Below are positions 1 through 10,437 of a stretch of 64,000 nucleotides of DNA, piece after piece. How positions within the stretch are numbered: the stretch's first letter is position 1; every line of letters starts with the position of its first letter. The position numbers and the translations under genes are program-made. A model generated the notes under the pieces. The model saw only the letters and a program-made list of their open reading frames with translations. It did no database searches and was not told where the DNA came from. The DNA is from Falciphora oryzae (taxonomy: Eukaryota > Ascomycota > Sordariomycetes > Magnaporthales > Magnaporthaceae), in NCBI GenBank assembly GCA_000733355.1, contig JNVV01000001.1, positions 2,810,219 through 2,874,218 on the forward strand, read 5' to 3'.

Positions 1-762
1 GTTATATACTCCAATGGCATGAGGCGGACCGACAAGCGGAACATGCAAGGGCTCAGAAACCCTGTACAGTCCAGGCACATCGAAGTCCTCAGGAGGCTTA
101 TACCAAGCAACTCAGCAAAGTTCCAGTAAACGTCAAGCCAGGACGGCCATATGAGAATGATTTCGCATAGACTGGAGTTGTAGCGGCGTTGTGGGAGGTT
201 GGTTATAGCGAATAACATGGGACGAAAAAGAGCATACCAGTAACTAAGTGACTATGCAACGCTATTTTGACTGTTGTTGCTTGCCAGCATTATCAAGCTA
301 AAGAGAGATAGGGGAAGAAGAGGGAGAGAGAAAAAGAAAAAGAAAACCAGAGAAAACAACAGGAACATCCAACTCGCTTCCAGATTTGTCCATGTTTTTC
401 TCTACCTGTCTACCCATATCAATCGACTGCGTATCGAGCCCCAAGCCAGTATATCCATGTGCCTCCTATACCAGCCGTGTCGACTAGTGACCAAGTTAGA
501 GCTAGATGCTCTTACCCTTGACCAGCCGGTCTTATTCGAGGCTCGTTTCATTCCAGCGGCACCAAACGCCGCGCATTATGTGCATAATTCCCAACATTAG
601 GAGAGCCCCTTCGCAACCCCATGCAAACAGCCATCTAGCCGATGGCATGCCCCACTGGCCGGGCGGGAACTCCCTTCTCGTCCGAACTCTTCTCGGCAGC
701 AAACAAAAACAAGCGAGACCGCCCAGCCTATCACGACCTCCCCCAAGTCCCAACGAGGAAAC
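1..762. other. intergenic, no gene seen
   Basis: No open frame here has recognisable protein features. The stretch lies downstream of the minus-strand gene that ends at 763 and probably includes its 3' untranslated region. Purine-rich low-complexity sequence occurs at about 300-355. Confidence 0.5.
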
Positions 763-2703
763 TCAGAGGTAGCGTGACTTCATCCACTCGCTGGTCCCCA
801 GGCCGAGGTTGAGGCCGTTCTCGGCCCACCAGCGGCGGACGCGCGTCTGGTCGCCGAGCGAGTCCTCGAGCGCCTCCTCGATGTCCATGGTGCGGTACTC
901 GACCTTCTTGGCGGGCCGGCCGCCCATGCCGGGCAGCTCGCCGCGGGCGTAGAGGCGCCACCACTCGAGCACGTCGATGTACGAGTGCACCGTGGGCTCG
1001 ACGAGCACCTGCGCGTTGAAGATGATGTCGTCGTCGCCCCGCAGCTGCCGCCACGTCTCGAGCACGTCGGCCCGGCCCTTCTGCGACGCCTTCATGCACA
1101 CCCCGTCCAGGTGCTCCACCGCCATGCCGCTCGCCATCCACCACCGCAGCACCTCGGTCTGCCCGGCCTGCGCCGCGCACGTGAGCGACCGCCCGGGCTT
1201 GGGCATCACCACCGGCAGCCCCGCCGCCGCCGCCGCCGCCGCCCCGCTGTCGCTGTCGCCGTCTGCGCCGCCGCTCCCGCCGCCCGCCGCCGCCTGCCGC
1301 CACCAGTCCAGCACGCGCAGGTGGCCCCTAGCGCTGGCCTGCTCGAGCGCGGCCTCGGTGTACTTGAGCGGCAGGCCGGAGCGGCGCCACCACTCGAGGA
1401 CGTGCACGTACCCGTTGCGGGACGCGCCGTCCATGGCCTCGGCGTCGTACTGCTTCTCCAGGAAGGACGGGGAGCGGGCCCACCAGTCGAGGATGTCGGT
1501 ACGGCCGTAGTAGGCCGACGCCTTTGTGGGCACCGTCTTGCCGTCAAAGTTGCGGAACACGATGGGGCAGTGGCCCTCGATGTAGGTCAGGACGCCGATG
1601 AGGGCGAACTTGAAGATGAGCTTGATGGCCAGCGCCGACAGGTCGGTCAGGTTGGCGGGCGCGCCCTCGAGGAACTTGCACACGGCCGCTGTGTCGGCCG
1701 TCAGCAGCTTCCACTCGAGCTGGTGCATAAAGACCTGCAGCGGGTCCGACGGGTCCTTGGGCGCGAGCCGCCACCCTTGCGACGTGGGCATCTCGAGCGT
1801 CGTGAAGACGCCCAGCGACTGCGCCAGCTCCCAGTCGTTGGTGTGCTCCAGGATCAGGCCCCAGATCTCAGGCGGCAGCGTCGTGCGCGTCTTGGCACCC
1901 CCGTCGGTGCCTTGTGACGGCGACGGCGACAGGGAGTCATCGGTGCCCGCGCTGGCGCCGGCGCACTTGGCGGCCGAGACGTCGACGTCGTGGCCCATGG
2001 TTAGCAGGTCGGCCTGGTTCTTGACGATGCCGAGGACGTCGTCGAGGCCTGACCACTCCTCGACGATGCGCTTAAAGTAAGGGGGAGCGTCGGTGTGCTC
2101 GTAGCGCCACAGGATCGGGGGCAGGACGCGGACCCAGTGCCACTTGCGGTGCAGCTTGCTCATCTGGCGCTTGGTGACGGGGTTCTCCCACATGGTGGTG
2201 GACATGCCCGGGACCAGCAGGATGCGCTTGGAGGCGTCCCAGCTGCGCAGGACCTCGAGGATCATGGTGTCGGAGTGGCCGCCCATCATCTTGGCGAGGT
2301 GGTCGGCGTCGATGGGGCACAGGACCATCAGGTCGGCCCACTCGACCAGCTCGACGGCGCGCCGGTGGTGCATCTCGATCTGGGCCCGTGTGGCGTCATC
2401 GGCGCGCTCGGGGGACAGCGCCAGGCTGTAGTTGAGCTCGACGGCCAGAGTCTGGTTCAGGCGCGGGGTCGCATCGTCCACGATGACGCGGATCGCGACC
2501 TTAGGGTCCTTGGACAGGCGGATGGCGATGGCCTGGCAGAAGGACGTGTCTCGCGAGCCGTTGGCTACGACCAGGAGATGCAACCTAGAGGAGCGGCTAT
2601 TCATGTCGATAAGAGAATTACTTGACGAGGGGGGCACGGCGATGTTTGCGGTCCTCGCTGCGGGTGGTGGCTCGTCGGCACTGGATGTTCCTCCATTGTC
2701 CAT
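763..2703 (-). CDS. PPCDC/HAL3-like flavoprotein domain fused to ankyrin-like repeats
   Basis: An intronless 646-aa protein starting at an ATG (2703). Residues about 41-230 resemble the HFCD flavoprotein fold of phosphopantothenoylcysteine decarboxylase (PPCDC/HAL3), an enzyme of coenzyme A synthesis: the block CPIDADHLAKMMGG (129-142) aligns with the substrate/FMN loop, and PGMSTTMWENP (165-175) aligns with the PxMNxxMW motif. The Asn of that motif is Ser here, and the usual ANT triplet is ADH, so decarboxylase activity is doubtful. Residues about 390-610 hold degenerate ankyrin-like repeats of the form VLEWW/VLDWW spaced by about 30-35 residues, interrupted by a Gly/Ser/Ala-rich linker (about 470-490). 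I infer a pseudoenzyme or FMN-binding regulatory protein with a protein-interaction tail. The neighbouring FAD oxidase is divergent across a 1.7-kb spacer. Confidence 0.8.
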   Translation of the reverse strand: MDNGGTSSADEPPPAARTANIAVPPSSSNSLIDMNSRSSRLHLLVVANGSRDTSFCQAIAIRLSKDPKVAIRVIVDDATPRLNQTLAVELNYSLALSPERADDATRAQIEMHHRRAVELVEWADLMVLCPIDADHLAKMMGGHSDTMILEVLRSWDASKRILLVPGMSTTMWENPVTKRQMSKLHRKWHWVRVLPPILWRYEHTDAPPYFKRIVEEWSGLDDVLGIVKNQADLLTMGHDVDVSAAKCAGASAGTDDSLSPSPSQGTDGGAKTRTTLPPEIWGLILEHTNDWELAQSLGVFTTLEMPTSQGWRLAPKDPSDPLQVFMHQLEWKLLTADTAAVCKFLEGAPANLTDLSALAIKLIFKFALIGVLTYIEGHCPIVFRNFDGKTVPTKASAYYGRTDILDWWARSPSFLEKQYDAEAMDGASRNGYVHVLEWWRRSGLPLKYTEAALEQASARGHLRVLDWWRQAAAGGGSGGADGDSDSGAAAAAAAGLPVVMPKPGRSLTCAAQAGQTEVLRWWMASGMAVEHLDGVCMKASQKGRADVLETWRQLRGDDDIIFNAQVLVEPTVHSYIDVLEWWRLYARGELPGMGGRPAKKVEYRTMDIEEALEDSLGDQTRVRRWWAENGLNLGLGTSEWMKSRYL

Positions 2704-4371
2704 TGTCTGTTTGGGTAGGCCCCGATGGTATATCTCGGAATATTAGGCCTGGAGGCTGGTTCGGCGCCAGATTCCGCCGACTTTTTTTTTTTCTTCCCTC
2801 TTTCTTTGTGGCTTGAGTGACAAGGTTTGACCTCTTTCAGGAACGTTTCCTCCTCTTCGCAATGTCTTGACGGGCGCGCGAGTTTAAATCTGCGGGATCC
2901 GGAGGGTTTCGTCGACGCAGCGCAGTCTTGAAGCGGTGGCGGCTCCAACACGGAAGTCCTAGTCCTGGTTCCTTTGCCCGATGCGCTGTCCTGCAGTGAC
3001 AATCCTGTCGCGAGATGGTTCGATTTGCTGCAGGTTGGTGGGGGTTGCCGGAAAAAAGGGGGTCGGAAACGCTACGGTTCCTGGCAGGGAAGAGACGCAG
3101 GTGTCGAGGTTTTGAGGCCCCGTCACGGAGAAGCCCGTCTGGTCTTGGATTGAGGGCGAAGGTATTTTTCGGCGACGAGACAAAGCAGCCGAGAGATGGG
3201 TTTTTGGATTTGACTTCTGTAAAGCCTTGTCACCCGAGTTCATCCGCACACCAAAGGAGTGTCGCTGTGGACAAACCACAAACCCTTACGTACAAAGGAT
3301 GCAAAAGCCCGGGAGGCGGCCTTGACTGACGTCTACAGTGGGCCTGCGTATCCCTTAATTCGGGTTGGGGATGGGAAAATGTGAAGGGTGGGCGGCAGGC
3401 AGGCGCTTCTGGAAAAACCGGATCGCTGTAATCATGCATCACGGCCCAGCATGTGGTGCCATGATCCCCTGTCAGCGTGCCCATGTCCCTTGTATTTTGC
3501 GGGGAGCATCGCTGCGGCCACTCTGTCGGTCGGGCGCCGGGAACGAGACGGAAACTCCACCACGAAAACTTAATTCAGAGGAGCGGTCACGGCCGTCTCT
3601 CTGGTTTGGCCGGTCGAGCCTGCCCGTCACGATTTGGTCATCTCACCTGCTCCTGCCGGAGAGGCAAACTCTCTCTCATGAATGGATATTTCCATGAATT
3701 TTTTTTTTTTTTTTTTTTGCTCCGTCTCATTACACAAACTTCATAAACCCTCACTCACAACAACAACTCTAAGCCTCACGTAGCCTCGTAAGCCATCTCA
3801 TGTTAGACCAACGGCCTCAAGCGAGACGGAAAGTTTGTTCCCTAGCTCCCGATAGATGATAGATTTCGGTCTGCTCTACCTAACCCTGTTCAGCCAACAT
3901 CGGACAATTCATCCGCCTGCATCCCTATAGGTGCCTCGGTCAAGCAGCGAGCCAATCGACAGCACAGCACAGTAGGACATCGAGCGGTAGTGGCATAAAA
4001 TCCTCCTCCATATGTTCCCAGTCTAGTGTCAACGGCCCGGCCCGGAGTCATGGGCTCTTATCGACCGAGTCAATTAAACGGGCACTGGAGCACGACCAGA
4101 ATGCGTTTCCGCCGTCTTCAAGAGTTCGAAGCCGGCACACACCGATAAACCCTCCTCCGACGCCGGCCCATAGCTTCCCCTCCCGTCGGGCGTTTCGGAT
4201 CTCGGCAGGCGGGGGAAAGCTGCCAGACATAAAACCGGGTCCATGATGCATTCCATTGCGTAGACCGCGACGCCGTAAGAGGTCGTCCCGATTAGTGACA
4301 CGGCGGGTCACCCCATTTGCAACGATAGTAGAAAAGCGTTGAAAACAGCAGATACCTTATACATTAAGGGC
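2704..4371. promoter_or_regulatory. divergent intergenic region
   Basis: This 1.67-kb spacer separates the divergently transcribed PPCDC-like gene (-) and FAD oxidase gene (+), and should hold both promoters. It contains T-rich runs at about 2781-2792 and about 3699-3718. No open frame here looks like a protein, and no specific operator was recognised. Confidence 0.45.
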
Positions 4372-5928
4372 ATGGCTGAAACCAAGTCACCGTCCGCCCC
4401 CGCCGAGGGAGACGCCATCATCATCGTCGGCGCCGGCATCTTCGGGCTTAGCACGGCACTGCATCTCTCGCAGCGCGGCTACACTGATGTTACCGTGTTC
4501 GACAAGCAGCCGTATCATGAGACCCTCTATTCGTACTTCAAGGGTTGCGACGCCGCCTCGGCCGACATGAACAAGATCGTCCGCTCCGCGTACGGCGCCC
4601 AGGCCGAGTACCAAGAGCTGGCCCTCGAGGCCGTCCGGGGCTGGGAGGCCTGGAACGCCGACATCGCCACGGGGGGTCCCGACTCGGTCCCTCCCGGCAT
4701 GAGCTCCGCGGAACGGGTCTTCATACCGAACGGCAACGTCTCCCTTACCGATGGCGACTCCCTCCCAGACTTTGAGCTGGCCACCATCGAAGGTGTCAAG
4801 GCGGCAGGGCACGTCGGCACGCACCTGCGGACCACGGACCCCCAAGACGTCGCCCTCGCCGAGGCCCGGGGCTTCGGCTTCGCCGTCGACCCCTTCAACC
4901 GCGCCGCCAGGGGCAAGCGCAGCGTCGGCGTCGTCGAGACCACGGGCGGCACCGCCGTCGCGGACAAGGCGTGCCGGTACGCCCTGCACAGGGCCTCCCG
5001 CGCCGGCGTGCGCTTCGTCCTGGACCCGGAGGCCGGCAGGCTCGTCTCGCTCGCCACCCGCGACGACGCTACCACCACCGGCGCCGTCACGGGCATAAAA
5101 ACCGCCGACGGCCGCACGCACGCCGCGCGCCTCGTCGTGCTGGCCTGCGGCGCCTGGACGCCGTCGGTCCTGCCGCCGCGCCTGGACGGGTTGTGCGAGG
5201 CGACGGCGGGCTCGGTGGCCATGCTGCGCATCCCCAAAACCTCGCCGCTGTTTGCCCGCTTCGCCCCGGACCGGTTCCCGACCTGGCAGCACAAGATGCG
5301 CGACGGGGCCGAGGGCGGCCTGTACGGCTTCGCGCGCGACGACGAGGGCTGGCTCAAGATCGGGTACCGCGGGACCAAGTACACGAACCACCGCGTGAGC
5401 GTGGAGGGCGAAGCGTCGTCCCCTGAGGATAAGAGCGAGCGCAGCGTGCCCGTGACGCGCTGGTCCGGACAGCCGGTTTCGACGGGGGCTGGGCCTACGG
5501 TCGAGGCTATACCGGAGCAGGCCCGCAAGGTGATACAGCGTTTCCTGGACGAATATCTCCCCGAGCTCGGTGAGGCTGGCATCGGGATCGAGGTTACGCG
5601 GTTGTGTTGGTACACGGACAGCTTCGACAACCACTTTGTCGTAGACTATGTTCCCGGCATGACGAGAGCCGACGGCGGCGGCGCCGTGATGGTCGCCACT
5701 GGCGGAAGCGGTCATGCCTTCAAGTTTCTCCCCAACATTGGCAACTGGGTCACTGATGTCATTGAGGGCGTTGGTCTAGATAGACCGGTGATCAGGGCTT
5801 GGCGGTGGAGGACTCCGGCGCCGGGGGCTCAAGTCGCCAATAAGTTGATGGAGGGCAGTCGTGGGCCGAGGGCGTTTGGAAATGTACGCATGGCGAACGG
5901 TACCAAACTGGCAAGTGGAGTCATCTAG
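4372..5928 (+). CDS. FAD-dependent amine oxidase-like protein (sarcosine/fructosyl amino acid oxidase family)
   Basis: An intronless 518-aa protein. The first ATG of the frame is at 4372. A dinucleotide-binding motif GAGIFG at residues 20-25 opens an FAD-binding DAO-type fold. The block KGCDAASADMNKIVRSAYG is typical of fungal fructosyl-amino-acid/saccharopine-type oxidases. Near the C-terminus, LCWYTDSFD carries Cys412 at the place where the monomeric sarcosine oxidase family attaches FAD covalently, followed by VATGGSGHAFKFLP, the closing FAD-contact block. The likely reaction is oxidative cleavage of a secondary amine (N-substituted amino acid) with release of H2O2. The substrate cannot be decided from sequence. 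The C-terminus (SGVI) is not a classical PTS1, so peroxisomal location is not supported. It converges with SEC13. Confidence 0.9.
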   Translation: MAETKSPSAPAEGDAIIIVGAGIFGLSTALHLSQRGYTDVTVFDKQPYHETLYSYFKGCDAASADMNKIVRSAYGAQAEYQELALEAVRGWEAWNADIATGGPDSVPPGMSSAERVFIPNGNVSLTDGDSLPDFELATIEGVKAAGHVGTHLRTTDPQDVALAEARGFGFAVDPFNRAARGKRSVGVVETTGGTAVADKACRYALHRASRAGVRFVLDPEAGRLVSLATRDDATTTGAVTGIKTADGRTHAARLVVLACGAWTPSVLPPRLDGLCEATAGSVAMLRIPKTSPLFARFAPDRFPTWQHKMRDGAEGGLYGFARDDEGWLKIGYRGTKYTNHRVSVEGEASSPEDKSERSVPVTRWSGQPVSTGAGPTVEAIPEQARKVIQRFLDEYLPELGEAGIGIEVTRLCWYTDSFDNHFVVDYVPGMTRADGGGAVMVATGGSGHAFKFLPNIGNWVTDVIEGVGLDRPVIRAWRWRTPAPGAQVANKLMEGSRGPRAFGNVRMANGTKLASGVI

Positions 5929-6413
5929 ATTCTGCTTGGTGCGAGACTCTTCGGCTCGATGGCGGACCATTCCAGAATCAGACGGAATGAAAATGAAAAA
6001 GTGTAGGAATAAGCAAGAAAAAGTCAAAAGGAAATAAACCTGGGTGATATGCTCTTTCTCTTCTAATAATCTAATCTCGGATGTAGCCTGGATGTCGTCA
6101 GTCACCTTCTTGGTTCACGTGTAGAAACTGCGCAAGGCGTGTTAGAGTTGACAAATCGTGAGTGTATGCGGCGTTTGGTGGTCCCTAAGATCATAATTCA
6201 GAAGGTCTGCCTTTTTCTAAGATAGCTGCAATCATCCTCAAGCCCGGAATCTAACCCCCCCCCCCCCCCCCCCCCCCCAACGCCAAACATTCGGTATCGC
6301 CTCTTCCGCCGTCCAAACAGTACCTTGGTATGATCAGGCCGTCGGCATCTGTAGTGTGGGGCACGACAACCCGGAAGGCCTCCAGAACCATGTCTCCCTT
6401 GACCTTGATCCGC
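5929..6413. other. convergent 3' intergenic region with 24-nt C run
   Basis: This stretch lies between the 3' ends of the FAD oxidase (+) and SEC13 (-). It contains an uninterrupted run of 24 C at 6255-6278. No gene is seen; both 3' untranslated regions probably lie here. Confidence 0.6.
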
Positions 6414-7645
6414 TTAGTCCTCCAGCGTGCTCACCGTGGTCCACTCGCCGCGCAAGTTCTCCTTCCATAGCGTGACCTTGTTGTCGCCCGAGCTGACGGC
6501 CAGCACATTGCCGCTCAGCGACCAGCTCACGCGCCAGACGGTGGTGTCGAACTCCTTGAGAACCTTGGACTGCCACTGGCCGGGGGTGGAGGCGTCGCTG
6601 GTCCAGATGCGCACGGTCCTGTCCTGGCTGGCGCTGGCGATGTAGCTCTTCTGGAGCGTCGTGGGGCTCCAGTCGACGTCCAGGACCCAGTCGGTGTGGC
6701 CCTGCAGGAGTCCGCCCTCCTCGCAGCGGTAGGCCGCGGTGGCGGCGTCCCAGGACCAGATCTTGAGCGTGTTGTCGCTGCCGCCCGTGACGAAGCGGCG
6801 CTGGGCCGCGGCGGCACCGGGGCTCGTAGCGATGATGTTGCCGGGCGAGGTGGAGGGGGCCCACGAGACCGAGTTGACGCCCTGGCCGTGGGCGAGGAAG
6901 TTCTGGTGGTCGAAAGAGCTGTCCTTGAACTCGAGCACCGAGACGTGGCCGTCCGAGGAGGCGCAGGCCAGCAGGCAGCCCGACTCGTGGGGCGACCAGG
7001 ACACTATGTTGACCGAGGCCTTGTGCAGCGCAAAGTCGAAGATGCGCTGCCACGAGCCGGCCTGCTCGCGCCAGATGAGAACCTTGCCGTCGTAGCCCGA
7101 AGACGCCAGGATGTTGCCGTACTTAGGGTGCGCCCAGGCGACACACCAGACGGCTCCCTCGTGACTGCCCAGAGTTTGGTGTCAGTGTCGCGTCGGCGGA
7201 CCAGCGATGTGCGAGCGTATCAGACGGAGCCAGCGGCGCGGGCGTGGGCGCAAGGGCAGCCATGGCGCCGCTGAGCTGTCGCCTAGTCCCAGAAGCAGAC
7301 TCACCCTTTCAATGTCTCGGTTAATCTGTGTGACTCGCCCTCCACCTCAAAGATCTTGATTGTCCTGTCGGAGGAGCAGGTCGCTAACCGGCGTCCGTAG
7401 TAGTCGAGGACCGCATCGTGCTATCGGGAAGCTGGCTGTTAGTCGCGGCGCGCGCCGCAACCCAAGAACATGTCGAAAGGCGCGGAAACTCGTACAATCA
7501 TGTCATCGTGACCTGAATTGGCAATGACCTGCGTAGCCTGGCAGTTTTAATGCAGTTGTCAGTATATTGAGCCCTGTTCCGTCCGGCGCGGGCTCTCCAA
7601 TAAGATGCCAGGTGGTCTTAGGATAACAGTCTAAGTCCGCACCAT
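6414..7645 (-). CDS. SEC13: SEC13, COPII coat / nuclear pore WD40 protein
   Basis: Four exons, complement of 6414-7164, 7305-7420, 7496-7537 and 7643-7645, give 303 aa, the usual Sec13 length. The N-terminus reads [15 protein letters not shown], and the first WD repeat follows ([15 protein letters not shown]), as in fungal Sec13. Six WD40 blades are recognisable (for example [38 protein letters not shown]). Sec13 pairs with Sec31 in the outer COPII cage for ER-to-Golgi vesicles and also sits in the Nup84 complex. Introns are 140, 75 and 105 nt. The first coding exon is only the ATG: the ATG at 7645 is followed by a GT donor, and the acceptor CCAG at 7538-7541 has a CTGAC branch site about 30 nt upstream. 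That first exon is inferred from family N-termini; the other exons are firm. Confidence 0.93.
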
Positions 7646-7979
7646 TTTGTCCGGTATTGAAGGCGTCTGGGTCAGATTTCGCTAGTTTGAGTGCCCGCGC
7701 TTGCACGGCGTGGTCGAGATTGAGGAATCGGAGGCAGAAGACTGCCGGGACGGGCGCAGTTGTTTATTTTGACAAGATGATGTTCGCTTGTCACGTATGA
7801 AGCCCGTCGAGCAATGCCACTCCGCGATGAACTTCTTGGGATTTGCCGGGCGGTGAGTATGTCAGCCAAGTATACAGGTATCCAAGTATACTTGTACCGT
7901 TCCCCACATTCCGGTGGAGTGCGCGATGCGTGATCACAAGCCGTGCGCGTCAGGGACGCCACTGCCGACGGACCGACGG

Positions 7980-8476
7980 GGCTTAGCTAGACCTCGGGGC
8001 TGCTCGCCGCATTCCAGTCGACCTCTTATATAACGAGAATCGCTGCCCTTCTAGATGTGGGAGTGTTTCCGAGTCTGGGTACCTGATAGCCCGTGGCCAC
8101 CCGCCGCATTCCAGCCGACATCGCATATAACCAACCCGCAAGCCGTCTGGAAATCTCTCGTCGGGTTTGAGATTGTATCGTTTCAAAGTCTTTAGGTAGG
8201 TAGATACACCTGGTAACATCGGGGCCGCTCGCTGCGCCGCATGCCAACCGATCCTCACCCAAGACAAACTCCAAGCCTAGTGGTAGCCAAGTGGGAGTCT
8301 CTGTCGGCCTCGACGCTGTAGTGTTTCCAAGCCCGTGTGCCCGCGTGATAGCGTCGTGGTGCCGTCGTCTCGTGAGACTGTGATTCTGTACTTGAGCTGC
8401 GCATGGCCGTTCTAGCTGACATCTTGGATGGTTCTTGGCCTGGGCGTCGTCTGGGCTCATATATCAGAGGTCTCAT
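7980..8476 (-). repeat. degenerate tandem repeats, about 130-165 bp
   Basis: Read on the minus strand, a block like GACTGGAATGCGGCG recurs about four times (near 8005-8035, 8098-8130, 8225-8260 and 8395-8425), alternating with a block like GGAAACACT (near 8066, 8320, and a weaker copy near 8190). Spacing varies and copies differ widely. No coding function is evident. It lies between the SEC13 start and the exon-like array upstream of PEX20. Confidence 0.45.
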
Positions 8477-8940
8477 CGGTATAGCTGGCCGCAGAGCCTA
8501 TTGTTCGTTCTATACGCAATACGCAATATGTAAGCATATGTATCTCTAGCCATGGCAGGCCATGGCGTCGCAATGGTTTCGGACTCAAGAGTCAAATACT
8601 AACTGCCCTCGTGAAGTCAAGACCATCCAGTGCCAGCGTGTCCGGTGCTGGCGCTGCCTGTGTATATCAAGGCTTTCGTATGAGCAGATAGCTTGGAACA
8701 AGGTGGATGGCTCACCATATCTGGTAGGTAGGTTTCGCGGTCGGGTCAGGGATGTCTGTTATTGTTTCCGGAGCTGTCTGTCCTTTTGCTTCAGGGGGGT
8801 CGACCGGCGGGGGTTCTTTGCCCTGACGGCACCTGCCTCACCTGGTTGGGCCAGCTGGCAACCCGGTGTCCCGCGCACACGGGCTCCCCCCTGGCTCTAC
8901 CTCCCCGCCTAGTCTCCTTCCATCCCCCACCATCACCAGC

Positions 8941-10422
8941 CTCTTCCGCAACCACTCCAAGCCCTTCCGTCCCTCCCAGCTCTTGTTCGACCCCTTGCCC
9001 AGCCAGTATGTATCTATCAAGTCGAGGATAGTGTTGAGTATTACTTACTGAGAAGGCTCCTAACCTTAGTCTCTCTCGTTTGCTTCAAAGACCATCCAGC
9101 CGCCGCTATCCTCGCCTAGGTCTTCCAAGGCCTTTCAAGTAAGTTGTACGTGTCCCCAAGTTCGCGATGATGTTGAGCATTACCTGCTTCAAGCTGCCAA
9201 CGATTGTTCAAGCCTCCCCTGCTCTCCTTCGGTTCCTCGAAGACTCACCCTTCAACTCGTTCTACTCGCTCTCCAACCTAGCCTTTTCTCCTCCAGCCCA
9301 GCCTATCCCGCTATTCCAAACCCCCAAGCCCCTCCGTCCAAGGGGTAGGGATTCATCATGGATACGATGGTGTTGAGTAGTCCAGCCGCGGACACGGGAC
9401 TTTCTAAGGTTGCTAACGTTCATTCAGGTCTCCTCGCGCGTTCTCTTGCTAGATTCCTCGTAAGATCCATCACCCAGCCCGGCCTGTACATCACCCAGCC
9501 GCCAGCCAGCCCTCCCCATCATATACATCTCCTAAGCTCTAGTATAGGATCGGTATGTATTTTCCTGAGCTGATGATGTGCTGAGGTTCAGCTCCCGATG
9601 GTGGGCTTGTTGAAAAAGGCTGCTAACGTCCACCAAAGTCGCCGAGCGCGGTCTTTTCCTTAGCAGCTCCTCCACCACAAACATATTTCATCCTTCAGGC
9701 CGCCCAACCCTTTCGATACCATTACGAAAATCTTAGGATACAAAGAGTATGTTTTTCCCTAGCTGATGACAGTGCTTTTTTTTGTCTCCCGATGGTGGGT
9801 GTGAAAAAAAAGCTGCTAACATCCATTCAAGTCGCTGCAAATCTTTTACTTAGGAAGCCATAATAACCTATTTTATCCTCTAGCCCGCGCAATTCGCTCG
9901 ATACCATCGCGAAATTCTTGGAGCAGAGGGGGTAAGTACTTTCAAAGCGATGATAATTTTTTTTTTTCTTTACTTATTCCCAAGGCGCGCGTTGGTGGAT
10001 GGCTAATAACCCTAACTCAGCTTGCCAACCGTGATAGCCTCATCCTCTCGCTGTGCCTTTTTCTGCTCCAACCCTCACATCTCATTCGATACCATCTCAA
10101 AAGTCTTAGGAGACAAACAGTACGTATTTCCTAAGATACTGATAATATTTTCTTACCTGCCGTCATAGGCGCGCGCGAGAAAAAGGCTTCTTCTGACCTT
10201 CGATTAGGCCGCCGACCGTGACCTTTTCTTCACAGCCTCATCCTACTCCCGGCCGTATTCAGCCTCAAGCCGCTCTATTCATCAATTCAATCCCCAGTAG
10301 CCAAATAGTACGTATTTTTCAATCTCGCGACAGCACGAAGTAACTCGTCTTGGGCAGCCTTTTGGCTAACATCCAGCCCTTCCCATGCCTAACGGACCAA
10401 GACTAACGACATATCATCAAAG
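8941..10422 (+). repeat. tandem array of exon-intron-like units upstream of PEX20
   Basis: At least six units of about 185-207 bp follow one another. Each has an intron-like part with a donor (GTATGTATTTTCC type), often a TGATGATG and CCGATGGTGGG block, a GCTAAC-type branch site and a CAG/AAG acceptor, then an exon-like part. Donors lie at 9006, 9139, 9345, 9553, 9747, 9932, 10120 and 10308. Exon-like parts are 9070-9138 (69 nt), 9213-9344 (132), 9428-9552 (125), 9639-9746 (108), 9832-9931 (100), 10021-10119 (99) and 10208-10307 (100). The parts at 9639, 9832 and 10021 are open in phase 0. Their ends share a motif like RYHYENLR / RYHLKSLR. The last intron would end at 10422 and join in frame to the PEX20 ATG. 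Whether it is a 5' leader, a coding extension or decayed duplications is open. Confidence 0.6.
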
Positions 10423-10437
10423 CACAGAGCAAGCAAG

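Noticed and set aside
985..1917. Long plus-strand frame (310 aa) opposite the PPCDC-like gene
   Set aside because: Antisense shadow of a GC-rich gene. Composition is Arg/Ala/Gly-rich with no domain.
4387..5715. 442-aa minus-strand frame opposite the FAD oxidase
   Set aside because: Arises from GC-rich third positions of the sense gene; no family features.
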